The notes under the pieces: generated by a model
Databases searched by the model: none
What the model was told of the DNA's origin: nothing
The model's input: the letters and a program-made list of their open reading frames with translations, nothing else
Part shown: positions 1 through 7,325 of the stretch, one piece after another
Layout: each line of letters starts with the position of its first letter
How positions within the stretch are numbered: position 1 is the stretch's first letter
Assembly (NCBI GenBank): GCA_019695455.1
Contig: JAEUAC010000352.1
Location: 1 to 10,426, forward strand
Direction of reading: 5' to 3'
Length of the DNA: 10,426 nucleotides
DNA from: Methylorubrum extorquens
GTDB taxonomy: Bacteria; Pseudomonadota; Alphaproteobacteria; Rhizobiales; Beijerinckiaceae
Translations under genes and position numbers: made by a program

Positions 1-576
1 CCAGCGGGCGAGGTCGGGGCCGAGATCCCAGCCTGCGTCCCGGCCGAGCTGGAGCAGGCTCGCGGCCGAGCCGTCCCAGATGCCGACATAGCCGATGGTC
101 CGGTAGACCTCCGGCCGGAACAGCCGCAGCGTCGCCTCCACGGACAGGCCCTGGAGGAAGCCGAACAGCGCGATCGCCGAATTGTAGCCGCCGACGGGCG
201 TGCGGACGAGGTCGTCGCCCGTTCCCACGTAGACGACGTCCGGATGGTAGGCCGAGAAGACGATGACGGGGACCTGGACGAGGTTCGTCTCGGCCCGCAG
301 CGTCTCGAACGTCCCGCCGTCCCGGAAGGGGGCCGAGAAGCTTCCCGCGATCACGTGGTCGTAGTCGCGGAGCGCCCGCACCAGCGCGGCCAGCGTCGGG
401 AAGCGGCGATGGACGCGGTAGACGGACAGGTAGTCGATCCCGGCGTCCGGCAGCAGCAGGCGCAACGCCGTCGTGATGGCGGCGCCCTGGCAGTTGCCGA
501 CCACGGCGATCCGCGGCGCGCCCGGTCTGGCGCGGCCGCCGACGAGGCCCCGGCGGAGGTTCGGGAGGCCGATCAT
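1..576 (-). CDS. WcbI-family polysaccharide biosynthesis putative acetyltransferase (partial, C-terminus off the left edge)
   Basis: The visible part is 192 codons, reading from ATG at 576 to the window edge without a stop. After about 22 residues it shows the WcbI-type motif VVGNCQG (residues 25-31), then APFRDGGTFE (82-91) and VFSAYHPDVVYVG (107-119). All three have counterparts in the gene immediately upstream (573-1568), and more than half of the residues match over roughly 95 positions, so the two are paralogs. By that alignment about 130 C-terminal residues are missing. The family founder, WcbI of Burkholderia pseudomallei, binds coenzyme A and is thought to acetylate capsule sugars; the substrate here is unknown. 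The start codon overlaps the upstream gene's TGA as ATGA. I see no Shine-Dalgarno sequence, so translation is probably coupled. No signal peptide or membrane segment is evident, which suggests a cytoplasmic enzyme. Family assignment is fairly sure; biochemical function is not. Confidence 0.82.
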   Translation of the reverse strand, partial: MIGLPNLRRGLVGGRARPGAPRIAVVGNCQGAAITTALRLLLPDAGIDYLSVYRVHRRFPTLAALVRALRDYDHVIAGSFSAPFRDGGTFETLRAETNLVQVPVIVFSAYHPDVVYVGTGDDLVRTPVGGYNSAIALFGFLQGLSVEATLRLFRPEVYRTIGYVGIWDGSAASLLQLGRDAGWDLGPDLARW

Positions 577-1568
577 GCGGCGAGGGCCGCGAGGTCGCGC
601 CGCACGGCCTCGTCGGCCCGCCAGGCCTCCACCCGCACGGAGCGGAGCGCCGAGCGGTCCCGCGTCCGGTAGGACGCGTGGCTCGCCTCCACGAAGGCGC
701 GCAGCGTCAGGGTCCGGGCCGGGCCCGTCTTGCGGGTGGGCGCCTTCAGGAACAGCTCGCTCGCCGGGATGCCGTAATGGGCGCCGATCGCCGGGTAGAC
801 GGGCCAGGTGCCGGACCGGATCACGTCGTCCGGCAGGTAGCCCTCGAGGTCGAGATCCTCGAACCCGATGCCGGCGCGCCGCAGCAGGCCGCGCGCGAGA
901 TCCGCCGCCACGAACATCTTCGGGTGGTTGATCCCGTGCATGAACGCGCCGCGCCGCGTCCAGCGCAGGATGGCCTCGGCCAGCGGGTAATCGGCGTGGC
1001 GCCCGCGCTCGACCAGCGTCGCGACCGCCTCGTCCCAGACGTCGAGGTAGCCGACGCGCCGGAACGCCTCCGCCCGGAACAGACGGAGCGTCCGCTCCGG
1101 GTCGAACCCCTCGAGGTAGCCGTGGAGGGCGAGCGCCGAGTGGTGGCCGCCCATCGGCCCCATCAGGGGGGCCTCCTCGGCCCGCTCGCCGACATAGACG
1201 GCATCCGGGTGGAAGGCCGAGAAGACCAGGGTCGGGATGACGTGGAGGCGCGTTCCCGCCCGCAGGTCCTCGAAGGTGCCCTCGTCCCGGAACGGCGCCG
1301 CGAAGGCGGTCGCGAACACGGCGTCCGCGTCCCGGGTGGCGGCGACGAGCGCGGCCATCGTCCGGTGCCGGCGGGCGATGCCGAAGACCGACGTGAACGC
1401 GACGTCCCGCTCGGGCAGCAGCATGCGCATCGCGTGCGCGACCGCCTGGCCCTGGCAATTGCCGACGACGTGGATGCGCCCGGCCCCGCCGCGTCCCCGG
1501 CCGGCGCTTGGACGCAGCCGCGCGAGAAGGCTAGACTGCGCGTCGAGCAGCCGATCTCTCAATCCCAT
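573..1568 (-). CDS. WcbI-family polysaccharide biosynthesis putative acetyltransferase
   Basis: This is a complete protein of 331 residues. The N-terminal 30 residues are basic and low in complexity. The core begins with VVGNCQG (34-40), the hallmark segment of the WcbI domain, followed by APFRDEGTFE (91-100), VFSAFHPDAVYVG (115-127) and HGINHPKMF (211-219). I chose ATG at 1568 because the longer open frame upstream (to about 3251) is only the antisense of the GSCFA and xdhC genes. WcbI proteins bind CoA and are implicated in acetylating capsular polysaccharide, so a cytoplasmic acyl transfer to a surface-glycan precursor is the best guess. It is the first gene of a two-gene unit: its TGA overlaps the ATG of a paralog (4 bp). 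It is divergent from a GSCFA gene 81 bp away. No clear ribosome binding site is visible; an imperfect inverted repeat abuts the start. Confidence 0.85.
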   Translation of the reverse strand: MGLRDRLLDAQSSLLARLRPSAGRGRGGAGRIHVVGNCQGQAVAHAMRMLLPERDVAFTSVFGIARRHRTMAALVAATRDADAVFATAFAAPFRDEGTFEDLRAGTRLHVIPTLVFSAFHPDAVYVGERAEEAPLMGPMGGHHSALALHGYLEGFDPERTLRLFRAEAFRRVGYLDVWDEAVATLVERGRHADYPLAEAILRWTRRGAFMHGINHPKMFVAADLARGLLRRAGIGFEDLDLEGYLPDDVIRSGTWPVYPAIGAHYGIPASELFLKAPTRKTGPARTLTLRAFVEASHASYRTRDRSALRSVRVEAWRADEAVRRDLAALAA

Positions 1569-1594
1569 GGCGCCCGCACTAGCGCGGGAGCGCC
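1569..1594. repeat. imperfect inverted repeat in the divergent WcbI/GSCFA intergenic region
   Basis: The left arm ggcgcccgc (1569-1577) pairs with the right arm gcgggagcgcc (1584-1594), giving nine base pairs with a two-base bulge around a six-base loop. It begins directly next to the minus-strand ATG at 1568, inside the 81-bp gap that must hold both divergent promoters (1569-1649). It could be an operator, or a hairpin in the leader of the WcbI mRNA. In DNA this GC-rich such repeats also arise by chance, so the functional call is weak. Confidence 0.3.
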
Positions 1595-1649
1595 GGAATG
1601 GCGACAGGCAGCGACGCGTCTCCGCGCGGCGCCGCAAGCGGATCTCCCG

Positions 1650-2654
1650 ATGCCCAACCCCTATACCGCCCTTCCCGACCGGCAGATGTGGCGCAAGGCC
1701 GTCGCCGGCACGCCGCCCTTCGCGCTCGATCCCTCCGCGGGCGAGCCCTTCCGAATCGACCGGCACGAGCGCATCGCGACCGCCGGATCGTGCTTCGCCC
1801 AGCACGTCGCGAACGCGTTGCGGGCGAGCGGCTTCCGCTTCCTGGAGACCGAGAGCGGGGGCGACAGCTTCTCCGCCCGCTACGGCAACATCTACACGAC
1901 CCGCCAGCTCATCCAGCTCTTCGGGCGCGCCTACGGCACCTACCGGCCGGAGATCGTCGCCTGGCAGCGCGACGACGGCCGGTTCGTGGATCCGTTCCGG
2001 CCGCGGGTCGAGCCGGCGGGCTTCGCCTCCGCGATCGAGGTCGAGACCGACCGGGAGATGCACCTGGCGGCGGTCAGGACGCTCTTCGAGACCCTCGACA
2101 CCTTCGTCTTCACGCTCGGCCTGACGGAAGGCTGGCGGCACCGCCCGGACGGCGCGGCCCTGCCGCTCGCGCCGGGCGTCGCCGGCGGCACCTGGGACCC
2201 CACCCTCTACGACTTCGTCAACGCGCCGGTGGCCGAGATGGTCGCGGACGTCACGGCGTTCATCGATGCGCTCCGCGGCGTGAACCCGAAGGCGCGCGTG
2301 ATCCTGACGGTGTCGCCCGTGGCGCTCGTGGCGACCTACGAGAACCGGCACGTCCTGTCGTCGAACACCTACTCGAAGGCGGCGCTCCGCGTCGTGGCCG
2401 AGGAGGTCCGGGGCGCGCGCGAGAACGTCGTCTACTTCCCGTCCTACGAGATCATCACGGCGCCGGCCAATGTCGGCCGCTATCTCGAGGACGACCTCCG
2501 GTCGATCAGGCCGGCCGGCGTGCAGCACGTCATGCGCTGCTTCTTCGCCCACGAGGACGGGGCGGCGCCCGAGACCGTCGCGGCGCTCGACGTGCGGAGC
2601 GAGGGCGCGTCGGTCGCCCAGGTGGTCTGCGACGAGGAGCTGCTGGACGCCTAG
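1650..2654 (+). CDS. GSCFA-domain protein (SGNH-hydrolase-related)
   Basis: This is a complete protein of 334 residues. It opens with the typical NPYTALPDRQMW stretch of the family. The name-giving GSCFA motif is at 46-50, followed by YGNIYTTRQ (79-87), FTLGLTEGW (154-162), TVSPV (220-224), SNTYSKAALR (238-247) and a late GVQHVM segment (290-295). GSCFA (PF08885) proteins are distantly related to SGNH/GDSL esterases, with the serine of GSCFA in the nucleophile position, and often sit near polysaccharide genes. An esterase or acyltransferase acting on a glycan is plausible but unproven. ATG at 1650 was chosen because the family-typical sequence starts there; the open frame continues upstream only as antisense of the WcbI gene. 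No strong Shine-Dalgarno sequence is seen. No signal peptide is evident. Its TAG overlaps the stop codon of the convergent xdhC. Confidence 0.88.
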   Translation: MPNPYTALPDRQMWRKAVAGTPPFALDPSAGEPFRIDRHERIATAGSCFAQHVANALRASGFRFLETESGGDSFSARYGNIYTTRQLIQLFGRAYGTYRPEIVAWQRDDGRFVDPFRPRVEPAGFASAIEVETDREMHLAAVRTLFETLDTFVFTLGLTEGWRHRPDGAALPLAPGVAGGTWDPTLYDFVNAPVAEMVADVTAFIDALRGVNPKARVILTVSPVALVATYENRHVLSSNTYSKAALRVVAEEVRGARENVVYFPSYEIITAPANVGRYLEDDLRSIRPAGVQHVMRCFFAHEDGAAPETVAALDVRSEGASVAQVVCDEELLDA

Positions 2655-3496
2655 ACGCCCGCGGCCGCGACCTCGGCCATCCGGGTCCTCTTGCCGGGCG
2701 GGATCGCGGGCGCGCGCCCCGCGAACACGACCAGGAGCTCCGCCGCGACGAGCGCCGCGATGACGGCCGGCCGCTTGTCCGCGATCTTGCCGCCGATCGG
2801 GCAGACGAGCGGCGCGGGATCGACGCCCGCCCGGCTCGCGCCGGCCTCGAACCTCGCGCGCTTCGTCCGGGAGCCGATCATGCCGACATAGGCCGCAGCG
2901 CCGCGCGCGAGCGCCGCCGCGGCGAGGCGGTAGTCGAGCGCGTGGGAATGGGTCAGGATCACGAAGGCCGCGCCGGCTCCCGCGGCGCCGACCGCCGCCG
3001 CGGGATCGTCGAGCCGCACGAGGCCGACGCCCGGCACGGGTCCGGCCGGGTGGTCGAGCCTGTCCTCGACGAGCCGCGTCCGGAAGGGAAGCGGCACGAG
3101 GGCGCGGGCGAGCGCGAGCCCCGTGTGGCCGGCCCCGAACACGACGACCTCCGGCCGGCTCGCGACCTCGGCGGCGTCCTCCGCCGCGAGGCGGGCCGCG
3201 GCCTCGGGGCCCAGCCGCTCCAGCCGGAGCCGCACCCGGCCGCCGCAGCACTGGCCGAGGAGCGGCCCGAGCGCGAGGTCGAGGATCCGGTTCGGCGCGT
3301 CGCGGCCCAGCATGGCGCGTGCCGTGTCGACGGCGTGGAACTCGAGCTGCCCGCCGCCGATCGAGCCGTGCGCCGCGCCGGCCGAGACCAGCATGGCGGC
3401 CCCCGCCTCGCGGGGCGTCGAGCCCTCCGCCCGCTCGACCGTGACCAGGATGGCGGGCCCGGCGCCGAGCGCGGCGAGCCCGGCCGCGAGCGTCAC
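2651..3496 (-). CDS. xdhC: Xanthine dehydrogenase accessory protein XdhC
   Basis: This 281-residue protein is the maturation factor that binds molybdenum cofactor, promotes its sulfuration and delivers it to XdhB; it is not part of the final enzyme. The N-terminal XdhC/CoxI domain shows EGSTPREAG (24-32), IGGGQLE (46-52) and the paired-cysteine motif GQCCGG (81-86). The C-terminal Rossmann domain shows VVVFGAGHTG (117-126), THSHALDY (182-189), YVGMIGSRTKRARF (203-216) and CPIG (232-235). The start is GTG at 3496, overlapping the TGA of xdhB as GTGA (4 bp), with a GGGG stretch about eight bases upstream on the mRNA. The longer open frame upstream is the antisense or other-frame shadow of xdhB. 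The N-terminus is slightly short for the family. Its TAG shares the bases CTAG (2651-2654) with the stop of the convergent GSCFA gene, leaving no spacer for a terminator. Confidence 0.93.
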   Translation of the reverse strand: MTLAAGLAALGAGPAILVTVERAEGSTPREAGAAMLVSAGAAHGSIGGGQLEFHAVDTARAMLGRDAPNRILDLALGPLLGQCCGGRVRLRLERLGPEAAARLAAEDAAEVASRPEVVVFGAGHTGLALARALVPLPFRTRLVEDRLDHPAGPVPGVGLVRLDDPAAAVGAAGAGAAFVILTHSHALDYRLAAAALARGAAAYVGMIGSRTKRARFEAGASRAGVDPAPLVCPIGGKIADKRPAVIAALVAAELLVVFAGRAPAIPPGKRTRMAEVAAAGV

Positions 3497-5820
3497 GGCG
3501 CCGCCCCGCGCAGGCGCTCGATCGCGAACAGGACGCGCTCGGGCGTCGCGGGCGCGTCGAGCCGCGGGCAGGTCCGGTGGCCGGCCACGCTCGCGATCGC
3601 GTCGGACAGCGCGTGCAGGACGGAGATCGCCAGCATGAGCGGCGGCTCGCCGACGGCCTTCGAGCGGCCGATCGTCGGCTCCTCGTTCTCGCCGTCGAAG
3701 AAGTCGACGTTGAAGATCCGCGGCCGGTCGGACGCGACCGGGATCTTGTAGGTGGCCGGCGCGTGGGTCCGGAGCCGGCCGGCGCCGTCCCACCACAGCT
3801 CCTCCGTCGTGAGCCAGCCCATGCCCTGCACGAACCCGCCCTCCACCTGGCCCCGGTCGATCGTCGGGTTCAGGGAGCGGCCGACATCGTGCAGGATGTC
3901 GACGCGCTCGACCCGGTACTCGCCCGTCAGCGTGTCGACCGCGACCTCCGAACAGGCGGCCCCGTGGGCGAAGTAGTGGAACGGATGCCCCTTCCCGCTG
4001 GTCCGGTCCCAGTGGATCGTCGGCGTGCGGTGGAAGCCGGTCGCGGAGAGCGGGATGCGGGCGGCGTAGGCCTCGCCGGCGAGCTCGGCGAGGGGCATCG
4101 TCCGCTCGCCCAGCCGGACGCCGTCCGCCTCGAACGCGATCGCGTCCGGGGCTAGGCCCCAGCGCTCGGCCGCGAAGGCAGCGAGACGCCCTTTCAGGGT
4201 GCGGCAGGCCTCCAGCGCCGCCATGCCGTTCAGGTCCGAGCCCGAGGAGGCGGCGGTCGCGGACGTGTTCGGCACCTTGCCCGTGCTGGTCGGGGCCGTC
4301 CGGACCCGGTCGAGCGGCAGACCGAACGCGGTCGCCACGACCTGCGCGACCTTGACGAGGAGCCCCTGCCCCATCTCGGTGCCGCCGTGGTTCAGGGCGA
4401 CGGACCCGTCCGTGTAGAGATGCACGAGCGCGCCGGCCTGATTGTAGAGCGTCGCCGTGAAGGAGATGCCGAACTTGACGGGCGTGAGCGCGAGGCCGCG
4501 CTTCACGACCCGGCTGCCGGCGTTGAAGGCGCGGATCTCGTCGCGCCGGGCCCGGTAGGCGCAGCGCGCCTCGAGGGCGGCCACGAGGCGGGGCGCGATC
4601 CCGTCCGTCACGCGCTGCCCGTAGGGCGTCTCGTCCCGGCCGGGGCCGTAGAAATTCGCCTTGCGCACGTCGAGCGGGTCGAGCCCGGTCGCGAAGGCGA
4701 CCTCCTCGATCAGGCGCTCCGCCCCCAGCATGCCCTGCGGTCCGCCGAAGCCCCGGAAGGCCGTGTTGGACACCGTGTTCGTCCGCCACGGCTCCGAGGT
4801 CGCCCGCATGGCCGGGTAGAAATAGGCGTTGTCGCAGTGGAACAGCGCCCGGTCCGTGACGGGGCCCGACAGATCGGCCGAGGCGCCGCAGCGCGCCGCG
4901 TAGGTGGCGTCGACGGCCAGGATGCGGCCCGATCCGTCGAAGCCGACCGCGTAGGCGATCTCCATGTCGTGGCGCTTGCCGGTCGCCCGCATGTCGTCGT
5001 CGCGGTCCGGCCGGATCTTCACGGCCCGGCCGAGGCGCCTGGCCGCGAGCGCCGCCACGACGGCGAAGAGGTTGCCCTGGGTCTCCTTGCCGCCGAAGCC
5101 GCCGCCCATGCGGCGCACCTCCACGGTCACGGCCGCGAAGGGCAGGTCCAGCACGCGGGCCACCATGTGCTGCACCTCCGTCGGGTGCTGGGTGGAGGAC
5201 AGCACCGTGACCTCGTCGCCCTCGCCCGGGAGGGCGAGCGCGATCTGGGTCTCGAGGTAGAAATGGTCCTGCCCACCGACGCTCATGCGGCCCGCGAGGC
5301 GCCGGGGCGCGGCCGCGAGCGCCGCCCCGACGTCGCCCCGGGCGAGCGTCAGCCCCTCCGTGACGAAGCCCGTGCCCGCCGCGCGCGCCGCCGCGATGTC
5401 GATCGCGGGCGGCAGCTCCTCGTAGCGGATGGCGGCCAGCCGGGCCGCCCGGCGGGCGGCGTCGCGCGTCTCCGCCACCACGCAGAAGAGCGGCTGGCCG
5501 TGGAAGCGGGTCGTGCCGGTCGCGAAGACCGGGTCGTCGTGCTTGCCGGCGGTCGGCGAGACGTCGTTCACGCCCGGGATGTCGTCCGCCGCGAGCACGC
5601 AGAGCACGCCCGGCGCCGACCGGACCGCGTCGAGGTCGAGCGCCAGGATGCGGGCATGGGCGTGGTCCGACAGGCCGAGATACGCGTGCGCGAGACCGGC
5701 CGGGTCCGGCCCGTCGTCGATGAAGCGCGCCTCGCCCGTGACGTGGCGCTGCGCCGAATCGTGCGGGTGCGGGGTGCCGAGCCGCCCGGCCGGCGGCAGG
5801 GCCGGCGTGCGCTCAAGCAT
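3493..5820 (-). CDS. xdhB: Xanthine dehydrogenase, molybdopterin-binding subunit
   Basis: This 775-residue protein is the catalytic large subunit, close in length to XdhB of Rhodobacter capsulatus. It hydroxylates hypoxanthine to xanthine and xanthine to urate at the Mo centre, passing electrons to the FeS/FAD subunit XdhA. Visible motifs are GQDHFYLETQ (183-192), STQHPTEVQ (209-217), MGGGFGGKETQ (238-248), FRGFGGPQGM (355-364), EMGQGL (482-487) and the catalytic VGEPPL (723-728). By alignment with the bovine enzyme, Q211, E246, R324 and E725 correspond to Gln767, Glu802, Arg880 and Glu1261, and F358 to Phe914. All the substrate-site residues of a true xanthine dehydrogenase are therefore kept, which argues against an aldehyde oxidase. 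ATG at 5820 overlaps the end of xdhA by 8 bp, and the TGA overlaps the GTG of xdhC. A small hairpin containing a GGGAG element sits just before the start. Confidence 0.96.
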   Translation of the reverse strand: MLERTPALPPAGRLGTPHPHDSAQRHVTGEARFIDDGPDPAGLAHAYLGLSDHAHARILALDLDAVRSAPGVLCVLAADDIPGVNDVSPTAGKHDDPVFATGTTRFHGQPLFCVVAETRDAARRAARLAAIRYEELPPAIDIAAARAAGTGFVTEGLTLARGDVGAALAAAPRRLAGRMSVGGQDHFYLETQIALALPGEGDEVTVLSSTQHPTEVQHMVARVLDLPFAAVTVEVRRMGGGFGGKETQGNLFAVVAALAARRLGRAVKIRPDRDDDMRATGKRHDMEIAYAVGFDGSGRILAVDATYAARCGASADLSGPVTDRALFHCDNAYFYPAMRATSEPWRTNTVSNTAFRGFGGPQGMLGAERLIEEVAFATGLDPLDVRKANFYGPGRDETPYGQRVTDGIAPRLVAALEARCAYRARRDEIRAFNAGSRVVKRGLALTPVKFGISFTATLYNQAGALVHLYTDGSVALNHGGTEMGQGLLVKVAQVVATAFGLPLDRVRTAPTSTGKVPNTSATAASSGSDLNGMAALEACRTLKGRLAAFAAERWGLAPDAIAFEADGVRLGERTMPLAELAGEAYAARIPLSATGFHRTPTIHWDRTSGKGHPFHYFAHGAACSEVAVDTLTGEYRVERVDILHDVGRSLNPTIDRGQVEGGFVQGMGWLTTEELWWDGAGRLRTHAPATYKIPVASDRPRIFNVDFFDGENEEPTIGRSKAVGEPPLMLAISVLHALSDAIASVAGHRTCPRLDAPATPERVLFAIERLRGAAP

Positions 5821-7291
5821 GGGAGGCGGCTCCCGCGAGGGGGCCCGCGACCCGGGTCGCGACGCCGCCCGCCTCCTCGAGCGCGAAGCGGCGGACGAGG
5901 TTCCCGGCGACGAGCAGCCGGTAGCGGGCCGACCCGCGCCAATCGTCCAGCGGCGCGAAATCGTCCCGCAACGCCGCGGCGGCGCGGTCCGCCGCGTCCT
6001 CGTCGAAGGGGCGGCCGAGGAGCGCGGCCTCGGCCGCGGGAGCGCGCCGGGGCACGGCCGCCATGCCGCCGAAGGCGAGCCGGGCCGCGACGACCCGGCC
6101 CTCCCCGTCCCGCGCGAGCCGGAAGGCGCCGCACAGCGTCGAGATGTCCTCGTCGAAGCGCTTCGACACCTTGGAGACGTGGAGGGCGTCGCCGCCCGGC
6201 CGCGGCACGCTGGCCGCGGCCACGATCTCGCCCGCCCGCAGCGCCGTGGCCCGGTAGCCCGTGAAGAAGTCCTCGACCGGCAGCGTCCGGGGGCCGTCCG
6301 GCCCGTCGAGCGTCAGGGTGGCCCCGAGGGCGATGAGGAGCGGCGCGAGATCGCCGATGGGCGAGGCCGTGCCGAGCGAGCCGCCCAGCGTGCCGACGGC
6401 CCGGACCTGCGCGCCCCCGAACCGGCGCAGGAGCTCGTCCACCTGCGGATGCAGGCGGCCCAGCGCCCGTCGCAGGGCCGCGATGGTGACGCCCGCCCCG
6501 ATCACGACCGCGTCGGCGCGCTCCTCGACCCGGGCGAGGTCCGGGATCCCGCCCAGCCAGATCACCGTCTCGGGCCGGGCGAGGTCCTTCGTGACGCGCA
6601 GCCCGAGATCGGTGCCGCCGCCGAGGAGGACGGCCTCCGGTTCGGCCGCGAGGAGCCCGCGCAGGGTCGCGAGATCGCCCGGCGCGAGGAAGCGGCGGCC
6701 GCCCTCCCCCACGGCGAAGGCCGCCTCGCCCGCCAGCGCCGCGAGGCGCGGGCCGATGTCCTCCGGCCAGAGCGGCACGCCGCCCCGGCAGCTCTCGGCC
6801 GCCGCGTCCGCGATCGGCCGGTACCCCGTGCAGCGGCACAGGTTGCCGGCGACCGCGTCGTCGATCGCCGCCGCGTCGGGCGCGGGGTCGGCGGCCGCGA
6901 GGCAGGCGAGCGCCATCATGAAGCCGGGCGTGCAGAAGCCGCATTGCGAGCCGCCGTGCCGCACGGTCGCGTCCTGGACGGGATGCGGGCCGCGCCCGCC
7001 GGACAGGTGCTCGATGGCGACGACGTGCGTCCCGTCGAGCGTCGGCAGGAGCCGGATGCAGGCGCAGACGGGATCGTAGCGCACGGCGGCGCGGTCGAGC
7101 CGGCCCACCGCCACCGTGCAGGCGCCGCAATCGCCCTCCGCGCAGCCCTCCTTGGTGCCCCTCAGGCCGCGCTCGTCGCGCAGCCAGTCGAGCAGCGTCC
7201 GGGTCGGGTCGCAGGACGCGATCCGGACGAGGTCGTCGCCCAGGAGGAAACGCACGTGGTCCCGCATGGCGGCATGGTCGAACGCGCCCAC
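5813..7291 (-). CDS. xdhA: Xanthine dehydrogenase, iron-sulfur/FAD-binding subunit
   Basis: This 492-residue small subunit carries electrons from the Mo centre to NAD+. The first [2Fe-2S] cluster ligands are C50, C55 and C58, in a CxxxxCxxC arrangement (GTKEGCAEGDCGAC), plus a cysteine in VCAC (75-78). The second cluster has C117/C120 (QCGFC) and C152/C154 (NLCRCTGYRP). A linker leads to the FAD domain with LLGGGTDLGL (222-231), GTLGGSLGTASP (300-311, with IGDLAP following) and SKRFDEDIS (376-384), and then the CO-dehydrogenase flavoprotein C-terminal domain. The coordinates use GTG at 7291. ATG at 7267 (residue 9, beginning MRDHVRFLLGDD) is an equally possible start, and neither has a convincing ribosome binding site. 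It is the first gene of the xdhABC set, 34 bp downstream of the HD-GYP gene, and overlaps xdhB by 8 bp. Confidence 0.95.
   Translation of the reverse strand: MGAFDHAAMRDHVRFLLGDDLVRIASCDPTRTLLDWLRDERGLRGTKEGCAEGDCGACTVAVGRLDRAAVRYDPVCACIRLLPTLDGTHVVAIEHLSGGRGPHPVQDATVRHGGSQCGFCTPGFMMALACLAAADPAPDAAAIDDAVAGNLCRCTGYRPIADAAAESCRGGVPLWPEDIGPRLAALAGEAAFAVGEGGRRFLAPGDLATLRGLLAAEPEAVLLGGGTDLGLRVTKDLARPETVIWLGGIPDLARVEERADAVVIGAGVTIAALRRALGRLHPQVDELLRRFGGAQVRAVGTLGGSLGTASPIGDLAPLLIALGATLTLDGPDGPRTLPVEDFFTGYRATALRAGEIVAAASVPRPGGDALHVSKVSKRFDEDISTLCGAFRLARDGEGRVVAARLAFGGMAAVPRRAPAAEAALLGRPFDEDAADRAAAALRDDFAPLDDWRGSARYRLLVAGNLVRRFALEEAGGVATRVAGPLAGAASHA
5821..5834 (-). promoter_or_regulatory. small hairpin abutting the xdhB start codon
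   Basis: On the coding (minus) strand the sequence GGGAG-CCGC-CTCCC lies immediately before the ATG of xdhB. It forms a perfect five-base-pair stem with a four-base loop. The left arm is the only Shine-Dalgarno-like element upstream of this start. The structure would hide the site unless ribosomes finishing xdhA open it, which fits translational coupling of the overlapping genes. The structure is read from the sequence; the regulatory role is inferred. Confidence 0.35.
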
Positions 7292-7303
7292 CGCCCCGTC
7301 AAT

Positions 7304-7321
7304 GCCGCCCGTCGAGGCGGC
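7304..7321 (-). repeat. perfect hairpin between the HD-GYP gene and xdhA
   Basis: A six-base-pair GC stem, gccgcc (7304-7309) and ggcggc (7316-7321), encloses a six-base loop. It begins five bases after the stop codon of the HD-GYP gene and ends 13 bases before the GTG of xdhA. No run of T follows it on the minus strand, so it does not look like an efficient intrinsic terminator. It may mark an mRNA processing or stability boundary, partial attenuation between the two genes, or chance in GC-rich DNA. Confidence 0.35.
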
Positions 7322-7325
7322 CGGG

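Noticed and set aside
678..1649. Upstream extension of the GSCFA gene to 678.
   Set aside because: The extension is antisense to the WcbI gene and has no domain-like sequence; GSCFA family homology begins at the ATG at 1650.
2640..2670. A terminator between the convergent GSCFA and xdhC genes.
   Set aside because: The stop codons overlap, and I found no hairpin followed by a T-run on either strand near the junction.
573..3251. An 892-residue open frame on the minus strand covering the WcbI gene and extending upstream.
   Set aside because: Only the last 331 residues match a family. The upstream part is arginine-rich, low-complexity antisense of the GSCFA and xdhC genes, open merely because stop codons are rare at this GC content.
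1598..3751. A 717-residue plus-strand open frame.
   Set aside because: It is a frame-shifted shadow of the GSCFA gene followed by antisense of xdhC, with arginine/alanine/glycine-rich composition and no motifs.
2651..4789. A long minus-strand frame fusing sequence upstream to XdhC.
   Set aside because: The part before 3496 lies in a different frame from xdhB over the same bases. XdhB has full catalytic motifs there, so the extension is spurious and not an XdhB-XdhC fusion.
3493..5820. Whether the molybdopterin subunit might be an aldehyde oxidase or CO dehydrogenase instead.
   Set aside because: The residues typical of xanthine dehydrogenases (E246 and R324 positions) are kept and xdhA and xdhC are adjacent. 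The two-subunit split with a fused FeS/FAD subunit also fits XdhAB.
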